Source: Alphaproteobacteria bacterium (GTDB lineage: Bacteria; Myxococcota_A; UBA796; GCA-2862545). From it: a stretch of DNA of 64,000 nt. The position numbers were made by a program, and so were the translations under genes. Below the pieces are notes generated by a model. The model made no database searches, was not told the origin of the DNA, and saw only the letters and a program-made list of their open reading frames with translations. Where the stretch lies: assembly GCA_020632955.1 (NCBI GenBank), contig JACKEO010000006.1, positions 62,001-126,000 of the forward strand. Direction: 5' to 3'. Shown here in pieces: positions 50,619-59,257 of the stretch; position 1 is the first letter of the stretch, and every line of letters begins with the position of its first letter.

Positions 50619-51125
50619 ATGTCGCGCACCCTGCTCGTCATGCGCCACGCGAAGAGCTCGTGGGACACCGGGGTGTCGGACCACGACCGCCCGCTGAACG
50701 CGCGCGGGCAGCGCGACGCGCCCCGCATGGGCGAGGAGCTGCTCGCCCGCGGCTGGCTGCCCGATCGCGTGGTGGTGAGCGACGCGGAGCGCACCCTGGA
50801 GACCGTGGCCTGGCTCGAGCACGCCTGGGGCCGGGAGCTGCACGCGCACCGCAGCAGCCGCCTCTACCTCGCGGGCCTCGGCGACCTCGTGGCCGCCATC
50901 GCGGCCACGCCCCCCGAGGTGGCCACGCTGATGCTGGTGGGCCACAACCCCGGCTGCGAGGAGCTGGTGGAGCACCTGTCGGGCGTGCCCGTGCGCATGA
51001 CCACGGCCAACGTGGCGCGCATGGTGGCCGACGACCGGCCCTGGGACGTGCTGGCCCACAGGCCGTGCGCGCTCGCCCTCGACACCGTGCTGCGGCCCCG
51101 GGAGCTCTGGGGTCCCGAGGCCTGA
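50619..51125 (+). CDS. sixA: SixA-type phosphohistidine phosphatase
   Basis: 168-residue histidine-phosphatase-superfamily enzyme of the SixA type, which removes phosphate from phosphohistidine proteins. MRHAKSSWD (catalytic His in R-H-A-K) is the SixA form of the RHG motif; DHDRPLNARGQRDAP and LMLVGHNPGCEELV with the second His are present. Length and motifs are typical. It lies 34 nt after the double HtrA gene and could be co-transcribed with it. Confidence 0.92.
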   Translation: MSRTLLVMRHAKSSWDTGVSDHDRPLNARGQRDAPRMGEELLARGWLPDRVVVSDAERTLETVAWLEHAWGRELHAHRSSRLYLAGLGDLVAAIAATPPEVATLMLVGHNPGCEELVEHLSGVPVRMTTANVARMVADDRPWDVLAHRPCALALDTVLRPRELWGPEA

Positions 51126-51141
51126 CCGCAGGGCAGGGGCG

Positions 51142-52416
51142 TCAGGCCGACGCCACCACCTCGTCCAGGTGCTGCACGATCTCGCCGAGCGCCTGGGGCG
51201 TGGTGGAGCAGAAGGCCACCCGCAGCGCGTTGACCTCGGGGATGGCGATGAGCCCCACGGAGCGCTCCGCGATGAGACGCTGGCGGATCACGTCGGGATC
51301 CAGGCCGTCGGCGAGGCCCACCAGGGCGAAGTACGCGCTGTTGAAGGGCCACGGGCGCAGACGGGGGTTGTCGAGCGCCGCGAGCGCGTCGCGGAGCGTG
51401 CGGTAGCGCACGGCGAGCTCCTCGCGTCGGGCGTCGATCTCGGCCTGCAGGCGATCGGGCTGCCGGAGCCCGGCCAGCATCAGCGCGAGGCTGGGCCCGG
51501 GCGGGCCGCCCAGGGTGCCACGCACGAGGGCGTTGAGCTTGTTCGTCCACACGGCCTCGGCCTCGGCGTCGACGAGGTTGGCCGCCAGGAAGCCGACGCG
51601 GCTCGGGAAGAGCAGCAGCTCCTTCGTGGCGCCGTCCACCTTGAGCACCACGGTGCGCTCGGGATCCACCGCCGCCGCGATGCGCCAGTAGAGGCTGTGA
51701 TCGAGCCGGCCCTCCTCGAAGACCACGCCCTGGTAGGCATCGTCCACGATCACGACGAGCGGGCCCGTGTGCGCGGCGAGGCGCGCGGCGATCGCGTCGG
51801 CCTCCGCCGGCGTGGGCGCGTACCCCGTGGGGTTGCTGGGGAAGTTCAGCACCACCACGGCCTTGCCCTGCACGCCCTCGAGGGTGCGCGACAGGCCGTC
51901 GAGGTTGAAGCCCTCGCCGTCGAAGAAGGCGTAGCTGGCGGTGCGCGCGCCGGTGCGCAGCGTGAACACCAGCTCGTAGTTCTCCCAGGAGGGCTCCGGC
52001 ACGATCACGGTGGTGTCGGCGTCGACGAAGAGGTCGGCGGCCATCGCGAGGCCGTGGGTGAGGCCGTGGGTGGCGAAGGGCAGGGTGCAGGGCGCCGTGG
52101 CCCCGCCAGCCAGGCCACGTTGCCGCGCCGCCCACAGCTCCCGCACCTCGGGATGCCCCGGCTGCGGGGCGTACAGGAAGGAGACCTTCGGATCCAGGCC
52201 GCCTGCGGCCTCCGCGAGCACGGGCAGGGGCAGGGGATTGCCGGCGCCGTCGGTGACCTGGCCGATGGTCCCGTTGAGCCGGGCCTTGCGCGCCTCGCCC
52301 GCCTGGAAGGGGATCCCGCGCGGAAAGGCCAGGGCCCGCCCGAGCGGCGAGAGGGTGCGCGCCAGCGCGGGGGCCCGCGAGGCGAGGATCGCATTGAGCC
52401 GATCGGCTTCCGACAT
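51142..52416 (-). CDS. PLP-dependent aminotransferase, class I/II
   Basis: 424-residue fold-type I aminotransferase. NPTGYAPT (Asn contacting PLP O3'), VIVDDAYQGVVF (Asp/Tyr of the cofactor pocket) and the Schiff-base Lys in KVDGATKELLLFPSRVGF are visible. The N-terminus is unusual in its GIPFQAGEARKARLNGTIGQ and GNPLPLP segments, as in a sub-group often labelled tyrosine/alanine-type aminotransferases of actinobacteria and deltaproteobacteria. ATG 52416 is the start. Substrate not predictable. Confidence 0.88.
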   Translation of the reverse strand: MSEADRLNAILASRAPALARTLSPLGRALAFPRGIPFQAGEARKARLNGTIGQVTDGAGNPLPLPVLAEAAGGLDPKVSFLYAPQPGHPEVRELWAARQRGLAGGATAPCTLPFATHGLTHGLAMAADLFVDADTTVIVPEPSWENYELVFTLRTGARTASYAFFDGEGFNLDGLSRTLEGVQGKAVVVLNFPSNPTGYAPTPAEADAIAARLAAHTGPLVVIVDDAYQGVVFEEGRLDHSLYWRIAAAVDPERTVVLKVDGATKELLLFPSRVGFLAANLVDAEAEAVWTNKLNALVRGTLGGPPGPSLALMLAGLRQPDRLQAEIDARREELAVRYRTLRDALAALDNPRLRPWPFNSAYFALVGLADGLDPDVIRQRLIAERSVGLIAIPEVNALRVAFCSTTPQALGEIVQHLDEVVASA

Positions 52417-52512
52417 GGGGGCGCGCTCCGATAGATGGGGACCGGGGGCAGGACGCCCCCGCGGCGGCGGCACCGGGTAACATGGCACGACCGCGCGCCC
52501 CCTGGAGGTCCC

Positions 52513-53541
52513 GTGTCCCTGGCGATCCCCCGCGCCCGAAGCGCCCTCTGCCTGCTCGTCGCGCTGTCCGCGTGCGGCGGCGGGGAGGCGGAGGCCCCCG
52601 CGGAGCCCGAGGCCCCGAGGGCGCTGAACGAGGGCAAGCCCTGGGTGTCGCCCGAGCGCACCGTCGAGGCCATGCAGGCCGCCGCCGACACGCGCGAGAC
52701 GCTCCGCTACGTCAGCGACGGCGGCACGGTGGACGTGGTCGCCCGCTTCGACGGCACCGCCCGCACCTTCACCTTCGACGTGCAGCAGGCCGCCATCCGC
52801 ATCGCGGACGTGCCCACGCTCGAGTACCCGTCGGGCTGGGTCCGCCTCGACACGCTGTCGATCACCGGCGATCCCGAGCGGTGGATCAAGCCGATCACCC
52901 AGGGCGTGCTGCGCAGCCTGGGTGCGCCGCTGCAGCTGGTCTTCGACGTGCAGAGCATCGGCGCGTTCACGGGCCGCCTGCAGGAGCCCGGATCACGCGT
53001 CGAGGCGCGCGTCCTCGGCCGCCTCCAGGTGGGCGACCGCGCCGTGGAGGTCAGCTTCCCGGGCGTGATCTCGCGGCCCGGCGCCGAGCGCCTGGAGGTG
53101 GAGCTGGGGGCCATCGATCTGGCGCTCGACGAGCTCGGCCTGTCCGATGCCGTCGAGGCGCTGGAGGACACCCTCAAGGTGCGCCGCATCGACCACGTCG
53201 TGCAGGTCAGCGGCCGCGTGGCCCTCAGCCAGTTCACCGGAGACGCGCTGCCCAGCTTCGTCCGCACGCCGCTCACCATCCAGAGCGTGGAGGAGGTGCG
53301 CGAGAAGCTCGAGGCGCAGGTCGACCGCGCCGAGGTCCAGCGCCTCCGGCTGTCGCGCACCGGCTACGACGAGGAGACCCTCGACATGCTCCCGCGCGAC
53401 GCGCTGCGGCGCATCGAGGAGGCGCGGCGCCGCAAGGCGGAAGGCGGCCCGTCGGTCTTCGAGGGCATGGAGATCCCCGCCGAGAAGGCGGAGCCCGCCG
53501 AGCCCCAGCGCCGCGGGTACTACGTCATCGAGCAGGAGTAG
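52513..53541 (+). CDS. Lipoprotein of unknown function with beta-rich domain
   Basis: 342-residue lipoprotein (lipobox LSAC). After a Glu/Pro-rich linker comes a beta-rich domain (about 60-220) with long alternating strands (VVARFDGTARTFTFDVQQAAI, LRSLGAPLQLVFDVQS, DRAVEVSFPGVISRPG). It loosely recalls YceI-type lipocalins but without their diagnostic motifs. The last 110 residues are charged and helical (REKLEAQVDRAEVQRLRLSR). GTG 52513 has GGAGGT just upstream. Function unknown. Confidence 0.7.
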   Translation: MSLAIPRARSALCLLVALSACGGGEAEAPAEPEAPRALNEGKPWVSPERTVEAMQAAADTRETLRYVSDGGTVDVVARFDGTARTFTFDVQQAAIRIADVPTLEYPSGWVRLDTLSITGDPERWIKPITQGVLRSLGAPLQLVFDVQSIGAFTGRLQEPGSRVEARVLGRLQVGDRAVEVSFPGVISRPGAERLEVELGAIDLALDELGLSDAVEALEDTLKVRRIDHVVQVSGRVALSQFTGDALPSFVRTPLTIQSVEEVREKLEAQVDRAEVQRLRLSRTGYDEETLDMLPRDALRRIEEARRRKAEGGPSVFEGMEIPAEKAEPAEPQRRGYYVIEQE

Positions 53542-53593
53542 GGTCACGCCCGGGCACGGGAGGGGCCCGGCGGAGCGGCCGGGACTCCAAGAT

Positions 53594-53616
53594 GGCACTT
53601 TACATAATATACATTC
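53594..53616. other. AT-rich island between convergent genes
   Basis: A run reading GGCACTTTACATAATATACATTC in a region otherwise above 70% GC. It lies in the 127-bp gap between two convergent genes, 53 nt after the lipoprotein stop. It holds -10-like hexamers on both strands (TAATAT; TATTAT) but no convincing -35 at normal spacing. Confidence 0.5.
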
Positions 53617-53668
53617 TCGGACGTTTCGAACGGGATCGGGGAGGGCGCCGCCTGGGGTGCGCGCGCCG

Positions 53669-54898
53669 TCAGCGCCCGTCGGCCGTGCCCCGGCGCCGTG
53701 CCCGCAGATCGGCCTGGGCGGGCGTCTCGCCCACGGGCGACAGCATCGCGTAGAGCCGCCCGGCGTTCGTCACGAAGAAGAGCTGCCGGCCGTCCACGGA
53801 CGGCGGCGCGCTCACGCCGTCGAGGATCACCCCCGGCGCGAACCGCCAGCGACGCGTGCCGTCCTCCGGATCGAGGAGCGTCACCGTGCCGTTCGACGAG
53901 GCCACGATCACGCCGGCCTCGGTGACCACCGGCGACGACAGCGCGCCGTCGTCGCCCGACCGCCAGGACCAGCGCTCCTCGCCCGTGCGCGGCACGATGG
54001 CCCGCAGCACGCCGTCGGTGCCCGGATGCAGCAGCAGCGGGTCGCGGGCGTCCTCGAGCCAGGTGGCGCCGGCGGCGGCGCCCACGTCCAGATCCCACAG
54101 GACCCGACGCGTGGTGCGGTCGATGGCCACGAGCGGCTGGAAGTAGCCGGAGGCGAACACCAGATCGCCCTTCGCGGACGGCTCGGCGATCAGGTCCGGG
54201 TAGCGGCCCTCGCCGACCGTCAGCGACCACCGCGGGTCGCCGCCCGCCGCCGTGAGCGCCACGAGCTCGCCGTCGGAGAAGCCCACCAGGATCTCCTCGC
54301 CGGCCACCACGGCGGGCGGCGCGGCATACAGCGCCAGCTCCACGCGCCGCGAGAGATCGCGCACGTGCTGGTGGCGCCAGGCCAGCGCTCCCGTGGTCGC
54401 GTCGAGCGCGACGACCAGGTCCTCGACGTTGGTGACGTAGAGCCGGCCGTCGTGGAGCGTGGGGCGCGTGAGGATGGGCGCGCCGCTGTCGTGGTGCCAG
54501 ACCTCGGTGCCGTCGAGCGCGTAGCACCAGGTGCGACCGCCCGTGTCGGTGAACCACACGCGGTCGCCGACCACGACGGCCTCGGACTCCACCGAGGCGG
54601 CCGCCGGGAAGCTGCGGACCAGCGTGCCATTGCGCCGGTCGAGCGCGTACAGCGCGTCGCCCGCGGCCGACCCCACGTAGACGAGCCCCGCGGCGGCCAC
54701 GGGGCGCGTGCGCTCCGTGTGCGTGGCCGAGTTCAGCGTGGGCCCCGGCAGGGCGCGGCTCCACTGCAGGGCCGGCGGCGTGGCGAAGGTGCCCGGGTAG
54801 GCCTCGCGCACCACGGGGATCGGCACGGCGAAGGCACGCTCGGCGGGTGCGCCGCCGTCGCCCGCCAGCGCCGCGGCGACGAGGAGGGACAGGATCAC
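53669..54898 (-). CDS. PQQ-like beta-propeller protein (BamB-like)
   Basis: 409-residue exported beta-propeller with repeated PQQ/BamB blades such as GLVYVGSAAGDALYALDRRN, DRVWFTDTGGRTWCYAL, GRLYVTNVEDLVVALDATTG and GVIVASSNGTVTLLDPEDG. The signal peptide MILSLLVAAALAG has no lipobox Cys, unlike E. coli BamB. The upstream gene is a YfgM-like protein that overlaps it by ATGA; yfgM-bamB is the conserved order in proteobacteria, supporting a role in outer-membrane protein assembly. Confidence 0.8.
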   Translation of the reverse strand: MILSLLVAAALAGDGGAPAERAFAVPIPVVREAYPGTFATPPALQWSRALPGPTLNSATHTERTRPVAAAGLVYVGSAAGDALYALDRRNGTLVRSFPAAASVESEAVVVGDRVWFTDTGGRTWCYALDGTEVWHHDSGAPILTRPTLHDGRLYVTNVEDLVVALDATTGALAWRHQHVRDLSRRVELALYAAPPAVVAGEEILVGFSDGELVALTAAGGDPRWSLTVGEGRYPDLIAEPSAKGDLVFASGYFQPLVAIDRTTRRVLWDLDVGAAAGATWLEDARDPLLLHPGTDGVLRAIVPRTGEERWSWRSGDDGALSSPVVTEAGVIVASSNGTVTLLDPEDGTRRWRFAPGVILDGVSAPPSVDGRQLFFVTNAGRLYAMLSPVGETPAQADLRARRRGTADGR

Positions 54899-55722
54899 GG
54901 GCTGGGCTCGGCGACTTCCTCGGCGCCCTCCGCGGGGTCCCCTGCCTCGCTCCCCTCCTCCGCGGGCGGCGCCTCCGGGGCCTTCGGGGCGGCCACGGGA
55001 CCCAGCCCCGCGCGCTCCTTGCGCTCGCGCACGTCGTCGGCCTCGGGCGCGTCGGGCCAGGTGGACAGCCAGCGGTCGTAGGTGGCCACGGCGTCGGAGG
55101 TGCGCCCGAGCGTCTCGTACACGCCGGCCAGATCGAGGGTGGCCTGGCGCGCGAGGAAGTCCTTGCCCGAGGCGAGGGCCTCGAAGCGCGTCACGGCCGA
55201 CTCGACCTTGCCCTCCTCGAGATCGAGCGTGCCCAGCGCGGCCTCGGCCGCATAGTGCAGCACGCCCGAGGCGCCCGCAGAGGCCAGCTCGAGGGCCGCA
55301 CGCCGCTCGGTGTCGTTGCCGGCGAGGCGGTAGAGCTCGGCCGCCTTCAGCGCCGCCTCGACCGCGGCGGTGCCGCGCGTGGTGTTCGCGATCTCCACCA
55401 GCGCGTCGGCCACGCCCGTGGTGGCCGGCACGTCGATGGTGGCGTCGGGCCGGATGCCGGCGCGCGCGAGCGCGAGCTGGAAGACGTCGGTGGAGAGCTC
55501 GTCCTCGGCCGAGGCGATCTGCGCGCTCGCCGCCTTCTGCCCGTCCACGTACCAGTCGCGGACCTGGCCGTAGGTGAAGATGCCCGCGACGACCGCCACG
55601 AGCACGCCGACGATCGGCTTCCAGTGCCGCAGGGCGAACTCGGACGCGGCCATCTCGGCGCGCAGCGCGTAGTCGCCGGCGCCTCCCTCGAGGTCGAAGT
55701 CCTGGTCTTGCTCGTCCGCCAC
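54895..55722 (-). CDS. YfgM-like TPR membrane protein
   Basis: 275-residue protein with a cytoplasmic head (MADEQDQDFDLEGG), one helix about 35-55 (HWKPIVGVLVAVVAGIFTYGQ) and a periplasmic TPR region, as in YfgM, which links the Sec translocon to periplasmic chaperones. The TPR-like helices run to about 225 (VYETLGRTSDAVATYDRWL), then comes an acidic Glu/Ala/Pro tail. It is coupled by ATGA to the BamB-like gene. Medium confidence, as TPR sequence alone is not diagnostic. Confidence 0.7.
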   Translation of the reverse strand: MADEQDQDFDLEGGAGDYALRAEMAASEFALRHWKPIVGVLVAVVAGIFTYGQVRDWYVDGQKAASAQIASAEDELSTDVFQLALARAGIRPDATIDVPATTGVADALVEIANTTRGTAAVEAALKAAELYRLAGNDTERRAALELASAGASGVLHYAAEAALGTLDLEEGKVESAVTRFEALASGKDFLARQATLDLAGVYETLGRTSDAVATYDRWLSTWPDAPEADDVRERKERAGLGPVAAPKAPEAPPAEEGSEAGDPAEGAEEVAEPSP

Positions 55723-55757
55723 AGTCGTCTCCGCGTGGGCCCCGCCGCCTAACGCTG

Positions 55758-57065
55758 TCAGAAGGTCAGCTCCAGGCGTGTGACGCCCTGCGCCGCGAGC
55801 GAGACCACCTTGCGGACCCGCTGGGGCGGTGCGTTCGGGCTGCGCACCTCGAAGATGTGACCGCCCTCCGTGAGCAGGACCTCGCGAGGCAGCGATCCCT
55901 GGGCCACGCCGTCCACCAGGAGGAGTGCGCCCTCGAGTCCGGGAGCGACCACGTGGACGTTGCCCTGGCGCACCGCCGGCTCGAGCACGTGCGGGAACTT
56001 GGGCTTGTCGCTGGCCACCTCGATGCTGCGCTTGAGGGGCTTGTAGTTGTCGAGGCTGAGCTCCACCTCGTGGGCGCCGTAGGGCAGCATCACGTCGAGC
56101 GGCGTCTTGCCGCGCAGCTTGCCGTCCACGCGCACGAGCGCGCCGGGCGGGTCGGAGAGCAGCCGCACGGTGGCCTCGGTGGGCGCGGCCTGATCCCAGG
56201 GGCTGGCGCCTCCGGCGGCGGGGGCCGCTGGCTGGGACGCTGCCGCGGTGCGCGTGGGCGGCGCCGACACCCGCGGCGGCTCCTCGGCCTGCGGCAGCGG
56301 CGGGCGGATGGGCTCGGACCGTGGCCGCACGCTCGCCGCGAGGGCGGGCTTCGACGACGTGGGCGCCACGCGCGCCGGTGCGGCGCGCACCGGCTCGGGC
56401 TCCGGATCCGGCTCGGCGACGGGCTCCGGCTCCGCCTCAGGGGGCTCGACGACCGCGACGGGCTCCTCCTCGGGCTCGTCGGGCTCCTCCACCGCGGCGG
56501 TGGCGGGGACGCGGTCGGCGACCGGCTCGACGAAGGTGGGGGTGGGCGCCCGGGCCGTGGCCGCCTCGTCCCCCGTGGTGAGCACCACGCCGAAGACCGT
56601 GATGGCGAGCGCGATGGCCGCTGCGCCGACGAACCACCACACCACCCCGGCGCGACGCTCCTCCTCCTCCCCCACGTCGTCGGGGAGGTCGCCGAAGCCG
56701 ACCGCGGGATCGTCGTCCACCACCGTGGTGGCCACGGCCGCCATCTCGGTCTGCGTCTCGACGGCGTCCTGGTCGAGCTCGCGGGCCGCGGGCGGCAGAT
56801 CGGTGGCCGGGGCCGGTTCGGGTGCCGCCGGCGTCTTCGGGGCCTTGGGCGCCTTCGGAGGCTTGGGCTTGGCCTTCGTCGCGGCGGGACCCGGCGCGGC
56901 GCCGTTCGCCAGACCCTGGGGACCCGAAGCCGCGGCCGCCGCGGCCGCCATGCGGGGCACCGGGGCGTCCATCGCGGACGGCTGCAGGGACAGGACGGCA
57001 CCTTCGTTGAAGCAGAAGTCGATCCGCTCGCTGTAGGTCTCGCCGCAGACGGGGCAGGTCTTCAT
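55758..57065 (-). CDS. Zinc-ribbon, transmembrane PEGA-domain protein
   Basis: 435-residue protein with myxobacteria-typical architecture. The N-terminal zinc ribbon is CPVCGETYSERIDFCFNEG. A Pro/Ala/Lys-rich cytoplasmic linker precedes one helix (about 150-170, VVWWFVGAAAIALAITVFGVV). A long Glu/Pro-rich periplasmic spacer follows (about 175-330, repeated PEPEPV). Two PEGA domains end the protein (RLLSDPPGALVRVDGKLRGKTPLDV and VHVVAPGLEGALLLVDGV). PEGA domains probably bind cell-surface polysaccharide. ATG 57065 follows a TATACT -10-like box. Partner genes unknown. Confidence 0.8.
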   Translation of the reverse strand: MKTCPVCGETYSERIDFCFNEGAVLSLQPSAMDAPVPRMAAAAAAASGPQGLANGAAPGPAATKAKPKPPKAPKAPKTPAAPEPAPATDLPPAARELDQDAVETQTEMAAVATTVVDDDPAVGFGDLPDDVGEEEERRAGVVWWFVGAAAIALAITVFGVVLTTGDEAATARAPTPTFVEPVADRVPATAAVEEPDEPEEEPVAVVEPPEAEPEPVAEPDPEPEPVRAAPARVAPTSSKPALAASVRPRSEPIRPPLPQAEEPPRVSAPPTRTAAASQPAAPAAGGASPWDQAAPTEATVRLLSDPPGALVRVDGKLRGKTPLDVMLPYGAHEVELSLDNYKPLKRSIEVASDKPKFPHVLEPAVRQGNVHVVAPGLEGALLLVDGVAQGSLPREVLLTEGGHIFEVRSPNAPPQRVRKVVSLAAQGVTRLELTF

Positions 57066-57127
57066 CGGGCGGCCGCGGCTCCGGGGTCGTCGCTGCCACG
57101 CGCAGGGCGCGCGCGCTCGGGTGCGTG

Positions 57128-57133
57128 AGTATA
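57128..57133 (-). promoter_or_regulatory. Possible -10 element (TATACT) of the PEGA gene
   Basis: On the minus strand TATACT matches TATAAT at 5 of 6 positions, 62 nt upstream of the ATG at 57065 in a 76-bp gap. A matching -35 is not clear. Confidence 0.3.
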
Positions 57134-57141
57134 CCGACGTT

Positions 57142-58296
57142 TCACGACACGCCCGAGCCGTCGATCGCCTCACGCCCGAGGTGGCGTGCGATCACCAGGC
57201 GCTGGATCTGGTTCGTGCCCTCCACGATCTGCAGGACCTTCGCGTCGCGCATCCAGCGTTCCACCGGATGATCCTGGCAGTAGCCGTAGCCGCCCAGCAC
57301 CTGGACGGCGTCGGTGGTGACCGCCATGGCGCTGTCGGTCGAGACCACCTTCGCCATCGCGGCGAGGTGGCTGTACGGCGCGCCGCGATCGCGACGCCAG
57401 GCCGCCTGGTGCACGAGGAGGCGCGAGGCCTCCACCTTGCAGGCCATGTCGGCGAGCATGAAGCCCACTCCCTGGAACTCCAGGATGGGCTTGCCGAACT
57501 GACGCCGCTCCGTGGCGTACCGAGTGGCGTGGGCGGTGGCGGCGCGCGCGACGCCCACCGCCGTGGCGGCGATCGTGATGCGCCCGGAGTCCAGGGCGCG
57601 CATCGCGACCGCGAAGCCCTCGCCCTCGGCGCCGATGCGCGCGTCGGCGGGCACGCGCACCCCGTCGAGGATCACCTCGACCGTGGGCGAGGCGCGCAGG
57701 CCCATCTTCCGCTCCTTGCGGCCGAAGGACAGCCCCGGCGCGTCGCCAGGGACGAGGAAGGCGCTGACGCCGCGCGGCCCGCCCGCCCCGGTGCGCGCCA
57801 TCACCACGTAGACGTCGGCCACCCCGCCGTGCGTGATCCAGTACTTCGAGCCCTGGAGCACGTAGTCGTCACCGTCGCGTGTGGCGGTGGTGACGAGCGA
57901 GGCCGCGTCCGACCCGCTGCCGGGCTCCGACAGGGCGAAGGCGCCGAGCAGCTCGCCGGCGGCCAGGCCGGGCAGCCACCGCGCCCGCTGCGCGTCGGTG
58001 CCGAGCTCGCTGAGGATCACCTGCGGCAGGCCGGTGACCGCCACGCTCACGGCGTAGCTGGCCGACACCGCGGCGATCTCCTCGAGCACGGTGGCGTAGC
58101 CGAGGTAGCCGAGGCCCAGGCCTCCGTAGGCCTCGGGGGTGGCCATGCCGCACAGGCCCTGCTCCCCCAGCGCACGGATCAGCTCGGGACGGAAGCGCTC
58201 GTGGGCGTCGTCCTCCTCGGCGACGGGGCCGAGCGTGGCCTCGCAGAAGCTCCGCGCCGCCTCCGCCAGGTCCCGGTGGTCCTCCGCTCCGAACAC
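57142..58296 (-). CDS. Acyl-CoA dehydrogenase
   Basis: 384-residue FAD enzyme of the short/medium-chain acyl-CoA dehydrogenase class. Motifs: GAFALSEPGSGSDAASL, YWITHGGVADVYVVMART, RRQFGKPILEFQGV and QVLGGYGYCQDHPVERWMRDAKVLQIVEGTNQ (broken here only by reading), whose YGY-x(2)-[D/E]-x-P-x-E region carries the catalytic Glu near EGTNQIQR. GTG 58296 has GAGGAGG upstream. It is divergent from the SDR gene and functionally fits the fadN-fadA operon. Confidence 0.93.
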   Translation of the reverse strand: MFGAEDHRDLAEAARSFCEATLGPVAEEDDAHERFRPELIRALGEQGLCGMATPEAYGGLGLGYLGYATVLEEIAAVSASYAVSVAVTGLPQVILSELGTDAQRARWLPGLAAGELLGAFALSEPGSGSDAASLVTTATRDGDDYVLQGSKYWITHGGVADVYVVMARTGAGGPRGVSAFLVPGDAPGLSFGRKERKMGLRASPTVEVILDGVRVPADARIGAEGEGFAVAMRALDSGRITIAATAVGVARAATAHATRYATERRQFGKPILEFQGVGFMLADMACKVEASRLLVHQAAWRRDRGAPYSHLAAMAKVVSTDSAMAVTTDAVQVLGGYGYCQDHPVERWMRDAKVLQIVEGTNQIQRLVIARHLGREAIDGSGVS

Positions 58297-58408
58297 GCGC
58301 CCTCCTCGCGCAGCAGCCCTATCGACGACGGGCCACGGGAGCACGTCCGGCGCTTGCCAGTCCCCTCCCCCTGACGTACGGGCCCAGGCCGACGGTGGAG
58401 GTGCGCGC

Positions 58409-59257
58409 ATGGGCAGCGAGGTCTTCCGCGAGGGCCTGCTCGAGGGGCAGGTGGCGGTGGTGACGGGCGGCGGCACCGGCCTCGGCGCGGCGGCCGCACG
58501 CGAGCTCGCCCACCTCGGCGCCACGGTGATCATCGCCTCCCGCAAGGCCGAACACATCGAGCCGGCCGCGGCGGGGCTGTCGGCCCAGGTGGGCCGCACG
58601 GTGCACGGGGACGTGCTCGACATCCGCGACCGCGAGGCGGTGGACGCCTTCGTGGCCCGCACGCTCGACCGTCACGGCCGCATCGACCTGCTGGTGAACA
58701 ACGGCGGCGGCCAGTTCTTCAGCCCGGCCGAGGCCATCAAGGCCAAGGGCTGGGACGCGGTGATCGGCACCAACCTCACCGGCACGTGGAACCTGATCCA
58801 GGCCACCGCGAACGCCTGGATGCTCGAGCACGGCGGGCGCATCGTGAACATCACCATGCTGACGAAGCGCACCTTCTGCGGCATGGCCCACTCGGTGTCG
58901 GCCCGTGCGGGCGTCGAGGCCCTCACCCGCACGCTGGCCGTGGAGTGGGCACGCGCAGGCATCCTCGTGAACTGCGTGGCGCCCGGCGTCATCGCGTCGA
59001 ACGGGCTCAACAACTACCCGGCCGGCCTGCAGCTCGCGGAGCAGATGCGCGACAAGATCCCGCTGAAGCGGCTCGGGCACGTCGACGACATCGCGTGGAT
59101 GATCGCCTACCTCGCGTCGCCCGCCGGGCGGTACGTCACGGGGCAGACCTTCACCGTGGATGGCGGCAAGGAGCTCTGGGGCGACTGGTGGGGCATCCCC
59201 GACCCCGAGCCCCCCCACCCCATCGAGATCCCGGTGGAGCCGTGGGAGACCGAGTAG
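58409..59257 (+). CDS. Short-chain dehydrogenase, enoyl-CoA reductase-like
   Basis: 282-residue NAD(P)-dependent SDR. The cofactor motif is TGGGTGLGAAAA, then LLVNNGGG. The active-site segment reads SVSARAGVEALTRTLAVEWA, so the usual YxxxK is not present: the Tyr place is changed and Lys is Arg. This resembles the peroxisomal-type 2,4-dienoyl-CoA / trans-2-enoyl-CoA reductases, which also lack the Tyr. NCVAPGVIASN and a late PLKRLGHVDDIA are typical. ATG 58409 follows GGAGG. It overlaps the oxoprolinase by 16 nt. Confidence 0.85.
   Translation: MGSEVFREGLLEGQVAVVTGGGTGLGAAAARELAHLGATVIIASRKAEHIEPAAAGLSAQVGRTVHGDVLDIRDREAVDAFVARTLDRHGRIDLLVNNGGGQFFSPAEAIKAKGWDAVIGTNLTGTWNLIQATANAWMLEHGGRIVNITMLTKRTFCGMAHSVSARAGVEALTRTLAVEWARAGILVNCVAPGVIASNGLNNYPAGLQLAEQMRDKIPLKRLGHVDDIAWMIAYLASPAGRYVTGQTFTVDGGKELWGDWWGIPDPEPPHPIEIPVEPWETE

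Noticed and set aside
47633..50794. 1053-codon minus-strand open frame over the double HtrA gene
   Set aside because: Translation is His/Val/Arg-rich and motif-free, while the plus strand has the complete Nma111-type protein.
53592..53607. TGGCACTTTAC... as a third sigma-54 promoter
   Set aside because: The -24-like TGGCAC is present, but no GC occurs at the required -12 position, and no gene follows on that strand.
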